Source: an uncultured Eubacterium sp. (GTDB lineage Bacteria; Bacillota; Clostridia; Lachnospirales; Lachnospiraceae). Taken from it: a DNA stretch of 64,000 nt. A program made the position numbers and the translations under genes. The stretch is taken from the NCBI RefSeq assembly GCF_937958975.1, contig NZ_CALGRE010000045.1, positions 190,068 to 254,067 on the forward strand. The letters run 5' to 3'. How positions within the stretch are numbered: the stretch's first letter is position 1; each line of letters starts with the position of its first letter. The notes beneath the pieces are model-generated. The model ran no database searches and was not told the origin of the DNA. It saw only the letters and a list, made by a program, of their open reading frames with translations. Below are positions 43,901-51,343 of the stretch, one piece after another.

Positions 43901-44502
43901 CGGTGAAAGAAGCTATTTCAACAATAAGTTACATAGCAACTAACGGATTAAAGGCGGGATATGGCAAAAGTAAAGAAATAGGAAAGGAAAGTGCTAAGAA
44001 ATACGGAGAAGGAATTGCATCAGCCAATATTAATGGTGATTTGAAAAAACTTTTAACAGGTACCACGAATTTCTTTAAGAATAATCCAATCAATATCCCT
44101 ATATCAGCATCAGTCAAAACTGTAATGAATAAAAAGTTACCACAAGGTCCGCTTGTAAAAAATGCAAAAGGCGGAATCTATGCAAAAGGTGCATTTGTAA
44201 CCAGTTTTGCGGAAGATAGCGCAGAAGCAGCAATCCCTATCAATAACAAGCCGCGGAGTATAAAATTATACAGGCAAACAGGACATTTGATGGGATTAGA
44301 TAAAAATAAAGAAATAGGAAACATAAAAATACAACAAGAAATAAACTTATCAGAAACAAATAGACTGCTTAGAACAATTGCATCTAAAGACAACAATCTG
44401 TACATAGACGGAGATAGAATGTCAAGAAAAACGGTAGCTAGTCGAGATAGGGTGGATGGAGTAATGACAGCGTTAGCAAGGAGAGGTATCGCAATTGAAT
44501 AA
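40951..44502 (+). CDS. Tape measure protein
   Basis: 1183 aa. Long N-terminal coiled coil (about 10-140), GNVAGIATGAIVAGSGLAIK, a helical body with the TP901-like segment (ASGVGVETLTENIAKYGAPMRALG), hydrophobic helices (about 455-475 and 530-555), more coiled coil, then repeats with EIPKSVSEGIKEGK / SIPKSISKGIRNGK / EIPKKLKEGILNGK (three units, about 885-1000). It sets tail length and may open a channel in the membrane. Confidence 0.93.
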   Translation: MGKKNEAKITFIAETKEFSDGIKKANRDIATSKSELKLNAVEIKNNGEQIQLLSQKHSILQKELQAQRSKTQNLNEKLKKAGEIYGKDSDEVAKLTQQLNRSKTAEENIKREINDTNTALKKQAETAKTNTEATKAMKEGLDKAGNVAGIATGAIVAGSGLAIKSFNDVDQGADNAIKATGAIGEEAKRVRNEYKNVASTIKGDFSEIGSALGEVETRFEFTGKEAENCTKDFIRFAEINNTDATSSVRLISRAMGDANIPAKNYKSVLDQITVAAQASGVGVETLTENIAKYGAPMRALGFDTKESIALFGQWEKAGVNTSIAFSGLKKSISNWSKEGKDPKEEFKKTLEEIKKAPSIAKATTKAIEVFGTKAGPDLADAIQNGRFEYSEFLNIVEKSEGTLENTYSEIQDGTDKTQISMQNLKLAGAEVGEALLEELTPEINSLVEKSKEFSRWAKSNGPQIVSTIKGIAVATGGIFVVNKAAKFTQSVGELYKGVTTFGSVMKAMITKRIADTAATEAETVAQTGLNSAMLASPIGMAIVGVGALAAGMMILSQNENLLLEDAKKAQEEIDNLTESIQKNNEKVDSQYLTYERDLELLEDITDENGKVKEGKEDLAEVIASNLSEQLGVEAELVDGQFKNYEKLREEIEKVIETKKTEALIEANKDTYTEALKMQSDYAKKISEQQKEVSRLAEEREKAEREANGYDKNTSPAQKVLDAMTGKDPQQKVAAANEKLEAAQTTLKKYTNAYRTSTDTIINYEKLEAAQVSGSRKEMNRAIAGYNANLKTATTATKKELKQQVIDTKENLKATKEAYKNGEVDKAAVTLAKRIHKAAVAELESAKPEYEETGKKSGKKYAKGLINENEITIKELTKICKKEGIEIPKSVSEGIKEGKYIIPKSVEEVKNLIEFNKVEVKAKGAGVSIPKSISKGIRNGKVSITESVSQLNNWIKFNLALNNAGLQGTEIPKKLKEGILNGKVSVKEAISTISYIATNGLKAGYGKSKEIGKESAKKYGEGIASANINGDLKKLLTGTTNFFKNNPINIPISASVKTVMNKKLPQGPLVKNAKGGIYAKGAFVTSFAEDSAEAAIPINNKPRSIKLYRQTGHLMGLDKNKEIGNIKIQQEINLSETNRLLRTIASKDNNLYIDGDRMSRKTVASRDRVDGVMTALARRGIAIE

Positions 44503-45211
44503 AAGAACATTTATATTTAATGAAATAAACGGATTAGAAATTTTTGACTTATTTATTGATACAGTAACTAAAGCACCACCGATGAAAATAGAAAACCGAC
44601 AAAGTGTGCCGCTGAAAAGTGGCAGCTATAATTTTTCGAAAATTATAGGATATCCCATTTTCGAGGATAGAGAAATAACATATACATGTCAGTTGATAGA
44701 AAATTCTTCAAGGGAATTAGATACTGTACTTACAGCCATAAACAAATGGCTTTTAACACCCACTGAAGCGGTATTGCAAGACACCGCAACCCCTGATTAT
44801 CATTACATTGGAGAATGCATATCGGTCATTCCAGCGTCAAATGAAAGAGGTTACACAGAGTTAACAATAACATTTAAGTGCTATCCTTTTAAAATATATA
44901 ACAGCACAGTATCTAACACAGAATGGGACAGTATTTGTTTTAATACAGATGTATTTATTAACACAGATTTTACAATCAAAAACGGTGATGAAATAGAAAT
45001 TGAAAATATATCTACAACACCGGTTGAATTTACATGTAATGGTGATTTTAACACATGCACAGTGTCTGTTAACAACGTGGGATATAAGCTTACAAGAGGT
45101 AAAAAAGCCCCATTTTTATTGATGCCGGGGATAAATCGAATTACGATAACAGGAATTGCAGAGAAAAGCTCAGTAACATTATCAATTGATTATGTAAGAG
45201 AGGAATTATAA
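44495..45211 (+). CDS. Distal tail protein (Dit, siphovirus type)
   Basis: 238 aa. TTG start after GGAGAGG, overlapping the tape measure gene by 8 bp. NEINGLEIFDLFIDTVTKAP, LKSGSYNFSKIIGYPIFEDREITYTC and the galectin-like C-terminal half are typical of Dit hexamers that hold the baseplate to the tail tube. Confidence 0.85.
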   Translation: MNKRTFIFNEINGLEIFDLFIDTVTKAPPMKIENRQSVPLKSGSYNFSKIIGYPIFEDREITYTCQLIENSSRELDTVLTAINKWLLTPTEAVLQDTATPDYHYIGECISVIPASNERGYTELTITFKCYPFKIYNSTVSNTEWDSICFNTDVFINTDFTIKNGDEIEIENISTTPVEFTCNGDFNTCTVSVNNVGYKLTRGKKAPFLLMPGINRITITGIAEKSSVTLSIDYVREEL

Positions 45212-46326
45212 TGTATGATGTTACTTTACAGAACGGAAATGTATATACGACAATAAACAGTTACAACAGCAAAAACAGAATTTCCGGCAACTATACGAAA
45301 GGAAAAAATCAAATACCAAGTTTCACGTTTGATATATACCCGGACAACGATGGATATAAACAAATAATTGAATATTCCACATTAGTCAGAGTTGAAGACC
45401 CGAAAGAAACGGACGATGATAAAAGACAGAAATTCGGCGGAAGAGTAATATTGATAGAACCAAAGGTAAGTGATTCAGGAATTGTATATAAAACGGTGAC
45501 TTGTGAAGGTTGGGCAGGATATTTAAATGATTCGATTAACTATCTATATGCGGCAATCGAAGGAAAAACAGAAGATATACTACTTAATAAAGTAGTTCAA
45601 CAATTACTTAAATGGCACAACGAAAACACTAATACAGATGCATTTATATATATTCCAACATGGACTACTAATTTGACATTAGATGAGTACACACCATCGT
45701 ACGAGCGGACAACCTGGGGTGCATTAACTGATGAATTAATGACGAACGATTTAACTTACGATGTAAAAGAAATTATTGCAGGAGATAATATAAGACAAAG
45801 AAAAATGATTGTCAATCAGAACGTTAATAGTAATTATGATTCAGATACGACAATAAAACTTGGATTAAATATGAAAAGTTTATCGATAACAAATAATTTT
45901 GATGACTTATGCACACGAGTTATTCCGCTGAACCGGAACGGTGTTCCGATGGGCACTGTTGGACAAGAGGCGGTATGGGTTGATGATGAAGCAGCAATTA
46001 GTAAATATGGAATTATTACAAAGTCACATAAATTTGAGAATATCTCAAAGACAAGTAAATTAAAAAAGAATGCAACAAAGTGGCTTTCAAAAAACAGTGT
46101 AATTAAAAGAACTGTATCGGTCAATGTACTTGACTTGCACGGTCTAGGCTTAACAGTAGATGCATTTGAAATTTATCATACATATTTGATTGATTGTCAA
46201 GAAATTGGTTTCTCAGAAAGACTAGAACTAACACAGATTACAAGAGATATCAACAATATCTGGGATGTACAATTGACGTTCGGAGAAAGATTGTACTCAG
46301 CAAGGAAATATAAAACAATGAGATAG
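45211..46326 (+). CDS. Tail-associated protein (Tal/gp44-like), N-terminal part only
   Basis: 371 aa. MYDVTLQNGNVYTTINSYNSKNRISGNYTKGKNQIPSFTFDIYP and later RVEDP ... GRVILIEPKVSD ... VTCEGWAGYL follow the tail-endopeptidase-like family that forms the tail tip. No peptidoglycan-cleaving domain follows, so it is the minimal hub. TAATG overlap with dit. Confidence 0.82.
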   Translation: MYDVTLQNGNVYTTINSYNSKNRISGNYTKGKNQIPSFTFDIYPDNDGYKQIIEYSTLVRVEDPKETDDDKRQKFGGRVILIEPKVSDSGIVYKTVTCEGWAGYLNDSINYLYAAIEGKTEDILLNKVVQQLLKWHNENTNTDAFIYIPTWTTNLTLDEYTPSYERTTWGALTDELMTNDLTYDVKEIIAGDNIRQRKMIVNQNVNSNYDSDTTIKLGLNMKSLSITNNFDDLCTRVIPLNRNGVPMGTVGQEAVWVDDEAAISKYGIITKSHKFENISKTSKLKKNATKWLSKNSVIKRTVSVNVLDLHGLGLTVDAFEIYHTYLIDCQEIGFSERLELTQITRDINNIWDVQLTFGERLYSARKYKTMR

Positions 46327-46339
46327 AAGGAGAGAAAAA

Positions 46340-46801
46340 ATGGATTTTTCAGAAATTGCAAATAACATCAGAAAAGAAAAGTGGGCAAAGAATGTCAGAG
46401 AAGCAATTGCGGCAGGATTTGAACAGACTGACGCAAAATTAACAGAGAAAAAATGGAATGTATCAGAAACGCAGCCCTCATCAAATCAACAAACCATTTT
46501 AGATACATATTTTCCAGATGAAACTGAAGAAGTTAAGATTATATTAGCAACTTCTTCGACTTCAACGAGTAATGTCGTGTTATATCAGAATAATCAACCA
46601 ACGCTAACGCTAGGCGTTTTGGTCGCCATCGCAAACGGCTGGATATATATAAAAAAAATAAATGGCAGCTATATTGAAATAATTGCAAACAACAAGGCTT
46701 GCGTAGTACAGGCGGAAAGCATAGGACAGATTAAAATAGAACTTAGAGACGAGGGAAGTAGTATTCCATCTAGTAGCAAAATTTGGATTTTAACAAAATA
46801 G
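46340..46801 (+). CDS. Tail/baseplate accessory protein
   Basis: 153 aa. Starts MDFSEIANNIRKEKWAKNVREAIAAGFEQTD, a helix found at the start of many tail fibre/upper baseplate proteins, followed by a beta-rich part. AAGGAGAG precedes the ATG. Probably part of the receptor-binding complex. Confidence 0.6.
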   Translation: MDFSEIANNIRKEKWAKNVREAIAAGFEQTDAKLTEKKWNVSETQPSSNQQTILDTYFPDETEEVKIILATSSTSTSNVVLYQNNQPTLTLGVLVAIANGWIYIKKINGSYIEIIANNKACVVQAESIGQIKIELRDEGSSIPSSSKIWILTK

Positions 46802-46809
46802 GAGCGCTC

Positions 46810-48261
46810 ATGGAAACAAGAATAATAAAAGTAGAAAAGGAATTAATTGTAGCAACACAGTATGACAAAGGACAAGTTTTAGAATTTGACAAAATATTTT
46901 CAGACGGAACAGAAATTCACTTTATAAATGAAAAAACAAAGAAAAAAACAATTTTAAAAGATAACAGGTGCGATATACCGGACGAGGTACTAATGCAAAG
47001 TGGAGTGAGCAAAATACATGTGTATTCGATTAATGAGGATAGCTCAAGAACAGTATACACATACAGTCTGAAAGTAGTAAAAAGAGGAGAAGTACCGGAG
47101 GGAATCGCAGCGGAGAATCAACAGACATATGAAGAAAAATTATTGCAAATAATGAATGATACAAAATCAGAAGCAAACAGAGCGGAACAGATAGCGAATA
47201 GTCTAAAAACAGCAGCAGACAACGGAGAGTTTAAAGGCGAAACAGGATTGCAGGGACCAGCGGGTGAGCAAGGACCTCCTGGCATTAATGGGTATACACC
47301 GGAAAAAGGTACTGACTATTTCACTAATGATGAAATACAAGAAATCGTTGAGCAAGCTGCGAACAAGGTAGACTTGTCAAAATATGCATTAACAAACGAT
47401 ACATACACAAAAGAGCAAACAGATACATTAATAAACTCTATTAAACAATTTAACGTAGTGAAAGTAGATGAACTGCCCTCTGAGGGTGAAGCATTGGTTT
47501 TGTACCTTGTACAAAAAGAGGGTGAAGAAAATGATAATTACGATGAATACGTTTGGATAGACAGATGGGAACATATCGGGACAACAACGGTTGAATTAAC
47601 TAATTATGTTTTAAACACAAGAAAGATAGCGGGCTACACACTTAAAACAGATATTGACGCAAATGCACTGGCCGGAACAATAGCACAGGAATTTGTTAGA
47701 GGTGGGTCATGGTATAGCGCATTGATTCCTTGGTTGATAAATTGTTGTGGCTCGAAAGCACAACAAGATAAAAACACAGAGGGTATATCGGAACTGCAAA
47801 ATAAAGATAAATGGGAGCTAATTTTAGACAAGACATTACCAGCCACGAGTTCTGACGGAACTCTGATTGATTTTGATGATTTAGAGCTAAAAGGAGAATA
47901 TAAAGAGTTAAGATTCGTTACGGTGATGTGGAATACAGCATTAGAACATGTACAGCTTTATGTAAATGAAATGGAAGAACCGATTGTGACTTTAAAGAGC
48001 GTCCTCGGCTCTGGTGCGACATATTCATATGATTTCACATTGAGTAATAATATGGTATTTCCGGGACGTTACTTAGTAATGAATCTAAAAAGAAGCCAAA
48101 CAGGAGCAAATGCTTCGAATTGTACTGAAAACTCATTTGTAAACAGCAGTACAGATGAAAGCGTACAAAATATACAAAGCATAACATCATTAAAATTAGC
48201 AATGACAGCCGGATGGCAGAATAGTACAGACAGATATATAAGAGTGTATGGCAGAAAATAA
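46810..48261 (+). CDS. Tail fibre with short collagen-like segment
   Basis: 483 aa from the ATG at 46810 (AGGAG upstream); the in-frame TTG at 46783 has none. The N-terminal ~110 residues resemble BppU-type baseplate domains (DKGQVLEFDKIFSDGTEIHF). A helix and a short Gly-X-Y run (GETGLQGPAGEQGPPGING, about 146-164) follow, then a linker, and a C-terminal beta domain (about 340-483) likely to touch the host surface. Confidence 0.78.
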   Translation: METRIIKVEKELIVATQYDKGQVLEFDKIFSDGTEIHFINEKTKKKTILKDNRCDIPDEVLMQSGVSKIHVYSINEDSSRTVYTYSLKVVKRGEVPEGIAAENQQTYEEKLLQIMNDTKSEANRAEQIANSLKTAADNGEFKGETGLQGPAGEQGPPGINGYTPEKGTDYFTNDEIQEIVEQAANKVDLSKYALTNDTYTKEQTDTLINSIKQFNVVKVDELPSEGEALVLYLVQKEGEENDNYDEYVWIDRWEHIGTTTVELTNYVLNTRKIAGYTLKTDIDANALAGTIAQEFVRGGSWYSALIPWLINCCGSKAQQDKNTEGISELQNKDKWELILDKTLPATSSDGTLIDFDDLELKGEYKELRFVTVMWNTALEHVQLYVNEMEEPIVTLKSVLGSGATYSYDFTLSNNMVFPGRYLVMNLKRSQTGANASNCTENSFVNSSTDESVQNIQSITSLKLAMTAGWQNSTDRYIRVYGRK

Positions 48262-48356
48262 AAGGTGGATGTGTGACTTATAAAGACAGCAGTTAAGTGT
48301 ACTAAAAGTACAGTAAAAAGAGATTGACAAAAATAAATAAAAGAGAGGTACATAAA

Positions 48357-48833
48357 ATGACAGAACAGAAAATAAAGGTTGCAAAAAAAATCATGGTAGC
48401 AGCAGGGAGTGTTTTATCTTCAATGCTAGGTATTTTATATATTCCAGTATTGCTGCTGGTGGCTAGTAATCTAATTGATTATGCAACAGGGCTTATGGCG
48501 GCAAGATATCGTTTCGATGGGACGATTAGTTCATATAAGAGTTTTCGTGGAATTGCGAAGAAAATATCTATGTGGATGTTGTTAGTCGCAGGAGTAATAA
48601 TTGACCAGCTGATTAAATATACTACGGTTGCGATAGGAATAAAGTTCCCTTTTACATTCTTGATTGCTTGCGTGGTTGCGGTGTGGCTCATATGCAACGA
48701 ACTTATATCTATACTAGAAAATATAAAAGACATCGGTGTAAACATACCAGTGTTCTTGTTACCGCTGGTGAAAAATATTAAATCACAGACAGAAACAATT
48801 GTTGATGTGAAAGACAAAGAAAGCGAGGAATAA
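48357..48833 (+). CDS. Phage holin (holin family 4/TcdE-like)
   Basis: 158 aa from the ATG at 48357 (GAGAGG upstream). Membrane segments at about 15-45, 70-92 and 96-118, with the family signature LLVASNLIDYATGLMAARYR and SYKSFRGIAKK. It makes membrane holes for the endolysin. It sits 3 bp before the amidase gene. Confidence 0.9.
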   Translation: MTEQKIKVAKKIMVAAGSVLSSMLGILYIPVLLLVASNLIDYATGLMAARYRFDGTISSYKSFRGIAKKISMWMLLVAGVIIDQLIKYTTVAIGIKFPFTFLIACVVAVWLICNELISILENIKDIGVNIPVFLLPLVKNIKSQTETIVDVKDKESEE

Positions 48834-48836
48834 GAT

Positions 48837-49358
48837 ATGAAAATACATAAATTGTTAGCAAAGAAAATTAGTTATGATTCAAGTAAAAAACGTAAATATA
48901 AAGATGTAAAATATATTGTTATTCATTACACAGGAAATAAAAATGATACAGCAAAAGACAACGCTTTATATTTTAAAAATTCAAACAAGCGACAGGCAGG
49001 AGCACATTTCTTTGTAGATGAAAAAGGAAAAGTTTATAAATCTGTTAACATGAATAGAGCTGCATGGTCCGTTGGCGGTGCTAAATATACAGACTGTTTA
49101 AAAACTGGTGGAGGTACATATTATAATAAATGTACAAATTACAATTCTGTATCAATTGAATTGTGTAATTACATGAAAGGATATCCAAGCAAAAAACAGG
49201 TAACCGCCTGTAAAAAGCTAGTAAAGTATATTAGAAAATATTGCCCAAATGCAAAAGAAATAATCCGGCATTGGGATGTAAACGGAAAGAAATGTCCGGC
49301 GGCAATGGCGAGCAAAAACAATTACTGCTGGAATATATTTAAAGACACAATAAACTAA
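48837..49358 (+). CDS. Endolysin, N-acetylmuramoyl-L-alanine amidase
   Basis: 173 aa amidase-2 domain: zinc ligands in YIVIHYTGN (His), IIRHWDV (His) and the final Cys in KKCPAAMA; GAHFFVDEKGKVYKSV and SVSIELCNY complete the site. No separate binding domain is seen. It cuts the stem peptide from murein at lysis. Confidence 0.92.
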   Translation: MKIHKLLAKKISYDSSKKRKYKDVKYIVIHYTGNKNDTAKDNALYFKNSNKRQAGAHFFVDEKGKVYKSVNMNRAAWSVGGAKYTDCLKTGGGTYYNKCTNYNSVSIELCNYMKGYPSKKQVTACKKLVKYIRKYCPNAKEIIRHWDVNGKKCPAAMASKNNYCWNIFKDTIN

Positions 49359-49372
49359 GTTAAACAAGAGTG

Positions 49373-49407
49373 AAGCCCAAGGGGAAACCTGAGGGCTTTA
49401 TTTTTTA
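49373..49407 (+). terminator. Terminator of the late operon
   Basis: AAGCCC (49373-49378) pairs with GGGCTT (49393-49398), followed by a T-rich run. Confidence 0.75.
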
Positions 49408-49421
49408 AAAAATATTAAAAT

Positions 49422-49483
49422 AACACTTGACATATGCTAGCATATAGAGTATAATATAAACATAAGATAAAGAAAGGAACTCC
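49422..49483 (+). promoter_or_regulatory. Duplicated promoter with palindromic operator, copy 1
   Basis: TTGACA (49427-49432), 17 bp, TATAAT (49450-49455), both consensus. The spacer contains the perfect palindrome ATATGCTAGCATAT (49432-49445). The 62-bp block recurs at 50188-50249 with only two differences. Downstream, CTCC-gcaaa-GGAG can fold near the ribosome site. Confidence 0.82.
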
Positions 49484-49506
49484 GCAAAGGAGTGAGGTAA
49501 AAGAGG

Positions 49507-49704
49507 ATGAGAACAGAAATAACAAGAGAATTTAAAGGCGCAGAAGAAAAAGAATTAAAAGTTTTCTATAATGAAACATTGGGTGATTACGAAGTAGAAA
49601 CAAATAACGAAGTAATTAGTTTTCATGATGAAATGAACGAAGCTGGAGATGAAAGCAACGGTGCAGCAGTTGAAGAAGTAGAAAGATTTATTAAAGAGTT
49701 TTAA
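49507..49704 (+). CDS. Acidic 65-aa protein of the prophage end module
   Basis: MRTEITREFKGAEEKELKVFYN... has roughly two to three acidic residues for each basic one. Strand-like N-terminal half and helical C-terminal end (AAVEEVERFIKEF). GAGTGAGG precedes the ATG. It is under the first duplicated promoter and before a ribbon-helix-helix gene. Small acidic proteins in this position may act as inhibitors or DNA mimics; that is inference. Confidence 0.6.
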   Translation: MRTEITREFKGAEEKELKVFYNETLGDYEVETNNEVISFHDEMNEAGDESNGAAVEEVERFIKEF

Positions 49705-49994
49705 TTCAGAAGATAAGTTAAAAACAATAAAGTTCTTTAGAAATGTGGGAGGGGTTATCCTCTCCCTCTTAGATAAGTTTAATACATATTGGTGCTAGTG
49801 TGTAGAGTGCATAAAAACAAATAAGAAAATGAGCAGACAAAATGACTAAAAAAGAATATAAAAAATTCTAATTGAAGATATTTTAAATTGGTAAACACGA
49901 AACCAGTTTAAAACAGAATATGAATAAAATAAATAGCATTAGAGTTTTAGAAATAATTTATGATAATATTAATTAAATCGGAGGCAACAAAAAA
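49705..49994. other. 290-bp low-coding stretch
   Basis: It contains a GGGAGG/CCTCTCCC hairpin (about 49747-49770) and frames of 9 and 18 codons only. No gene seen; it may carry a structured transcript of the end module. Confidence 0.4.
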
Positions 49995-50168
49995 ATGAGC
50001 AAATACACTGGATATAGCGAGGCACACAAAAAGGCATATGAAAAATATATGAATAAAAAAGTGATGGTTACGGTTAGAATGACGGAAGAGCAAAGGGAAA
50101 TGTTAACACAAAAAGCGGCGGCAGAAGGAAAAAGTGTTAATCAATATGTGTTAGATAAGTGCTTATAA
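49995..50168 (+). CDS. Ribbon-helix-helix (Arc/CopG-like) protein
   Basis: 57 aa. KKVMVTVRMTEEQREMLTQKAAAEGKSVNQYVLDKCL is the complete RHH fold: a beta strand followed by two helices with the G-S-N turn. ATCGGAGG precedes the ATG. It lies between the two copies of the promoter with the palindrome and is the obvious candidate to bind it as a dimer. Confidence 0.75.
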   Translation: MSKYTGYSEAHKKAYEKYMNKKVMVTVRMTEEQREMLTQKAAAEGKSVNQYVLDKCL

Positions 50169-50187
50169 AAATAGAGAAAATAAAAAA

Positions 50188-50249
50188 AACACTTGACATA
50201 TGCTAGCATATAGAATATAATATAAATATAAGATAAAGAAAGGAACTCC
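50188..50249 (+). promoter_or_regulatory. Duplicated promoter with palindromic operator, copy 2
   Basis: TTGACA (50193-50198), 17 bp, TATAAT (50216-50221), with the same palindrome at 50198-50211. 60 of 62 bp equal copy 1. The downstream CTCC/GGAG hairpin is kept although its loop sequence changed. Confidence 0.82.
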
Positions 50250-50273
50250 ACAGAAGGGGGAGGTTAAAAGAAG

Positions 50274-50534
50274 ATGGATTTGAAAGTATTTCTAATGACT
50301 AAAGGTTTGAAAGTTTGGGCAAAAGGTAATTATGAAAGGATTTATATTAACGATTTAATAGTTGTTGGAATAAATCGTGTAACCAGTAACCCTAAGGGTT
50401 ATCGCAGACAATCGATGTATTATGATTGCGTAGACGATAAATTTGTTTTTCAAGGCGCTACAAGTGGTAGAATGGAAACGATGAGAAAACTTTGTGAACT
50501 TATCAGAAACGATGCTGCTCAAATGGTTGATTAA
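50274..50534 (+). CDS. 86-aa protein under the second duplicated promoter
   Basis: MDLKVFLMTKGLKVWAKGNYERIYINDLIVVGINRV... is a basic alpha/beta protein with a C-terminal helix (METMRKLCELIRNDAAQ). GGGGGAGG precedes the ATG. No family recognised. Confidence 0.6.
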   Translation: MDLKVFLMTKGLKVWAKGNYERIYINDLIVVGINRVTSNPKGYRRQSMYYDCVDDKFVFQGATSGRMETMRKLCELIRNDAAQMVD

Positions 50535-50616
50535 TATAAAATTACAAGGAAAATGTAGACTGTTTACAAAATAGAATAAATGCAAATAATAAAAAACTAA
50601 ATTATGGAGTAGGAGC

Positions 50617-51087
50617 ATGGAAAACAAGGAGAAATACGGAATGCTGACCCCGGTAAAACCAACAGGGGAACGATACAATAATGAAGTGGTTTGGGAGTTT
50701 CAATGTGACTGCGGAAACACTATATATAGAAGTTTAGCACATGTAAAAAGAAATACTAAGATGGGATATATGTGTAGCTGCGGTAAGCATACTACAAAAA
50801 ATAAGTCAAAGAAAAGTGCAGAAAACATTGGCAAAGTTACAGAAAACGGTGGCAATTTATCTCTTATAAAAAGAGAAAATGCTTATAAAACGAATAAGCT
50901 CGGTGTAAAAGGGGTTTCTTATGATAAAACAAAGAATAAATATGTAGCACAGATAGCGTATAAGAAAAAACATTATTACCTTGGAAGATATGACACAGTA
51001 GAAGAAGCGAAACGAGCATACGAAGAAAAAAAGAGGGAATTGCTAGAGCAAGAAGAAAATTACATCGGTAATCATGATATCAAATAA
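50617..51087 (+). CDS. AP2-domain protein with zinc knuckle
   Basis: 156 aa. CDCG and CSCG (about 29-32 and 56-59) form a possible zinc ribbon; after a linker comes an AP2/ERF-like DNA-binding domain (GVKGVSYDKTKNKYVAQI ... HYYLGRYDTVEEAKRAYEE, about 100-145). Phage AP2 domains are usually attached to HNH homing endonucleases; no HNH is present here, so it is either a derivative or a regulator. Confidence 0.78.
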   Translation: MENKEKYGMLTPVKPTGERYNNEVVWEFQCDCGNTIYRSLAHVKRNTKMGYMCSCGKHTTKNKSKKSAENIGKVTENGGNLSLIKRENAYKTNKLGVKGVSYDKTKNKYVAQIAYKKKHYYLGRYDTVEEAKRAYEEKKRELLEQEENYIGNHDIK

Positions 51088-51146
51088 TGAGATTACAAAT
51101 GTATTAAAATGTAATGTGAAACATTTATTGCAACAGTACAAAAAAG

Positions 51147-51176
51147 TTCAGGGACATCTTAAAAAAGAGTCCCTGA
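51147..51176. repeat. 7-bp hairpin near the right prophage end
   Basis: CAGGGAC and GTCCCTG pair around a 13-nt A-rich loop. No T run follows on the plus strand, so it is a weak terminator at best. Confidence 0.4.
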
Positions 51177-51191
51177 AAAAAGATAATAGTA

Positions 51192-51220
51192 TTGTATCAA
51201 CTGTTTAAAAAAGTTATTAT
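51192..51220 (+). promoter_or_regulatory. Outward promoter at the prophage right end
   Basis: TTGTAT (51192-51197), 17 bp, TATTAT (51215-51220), directed through the arm sites and attR into ppiB. It may replace the native ppiB promoter that integration moved away. Confidence 0.5.
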
Positions 51221-51261
51221 AATTTGAGTTAATTTAAGCTCGTAGTATACGCGTAGTATAC
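51218..51261. repeat. Right integrase arm-type sites
   Basis: TTATAATTTGAG is followed by GTAGTATAC at 51242-51250 and 51253-51261, the same tandem pair (11-bp period) as at the left end, 42 bp before attR. Confidence 0.65.
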
Positions 51262-51303
51262 ACAAAATGCGAGAAACTACCTATTATAAAGCGGTTTAGA
51301 TTC

Positions 51304-51327
51304 AAAGATTATGAACAAGATGTAAAA
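51304..51327. repeat. attR core of the prophage
   Basis: Exact 24-bp copy of 17983-18006, ending 16 bp before the ppiB ATG and directly in front of its ribosome site. Confidence 0.9.
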
Positions 51328-51343
51328 GAAAAGGAGAGTAAAA

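Larger units (their letters stand above)
17983..51327. mobile_element. 33.3-kb HK97-type siphovirus prophage
   Basis: The element is bounded by a perfect 24-bp direct repeat and holds all expected modules: integrase, repressor/Cro with operators, early genes, replication protein, terminase, portal, protease, capsid, connectors, major tail, tail chaperones, tape measure, Dit, Tal, fibre, holin and endolysin. All structural genes appear intact. Two small early genes have one-base A-tract frameshifts. It sits in the 5' region of the cyclophilin gene. Whether it is inducible cannot be seen, but nothing essential is visibly lost. Confidence 0.92.

Noticed and set aside
49372..50250. A CRISPR array suggested by the repeated 62-bp block
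   Set aside because: Only two copies 766 bp apart, each containing a consensus promoter; they are regulatory duplicates, not CRISPR repeats.
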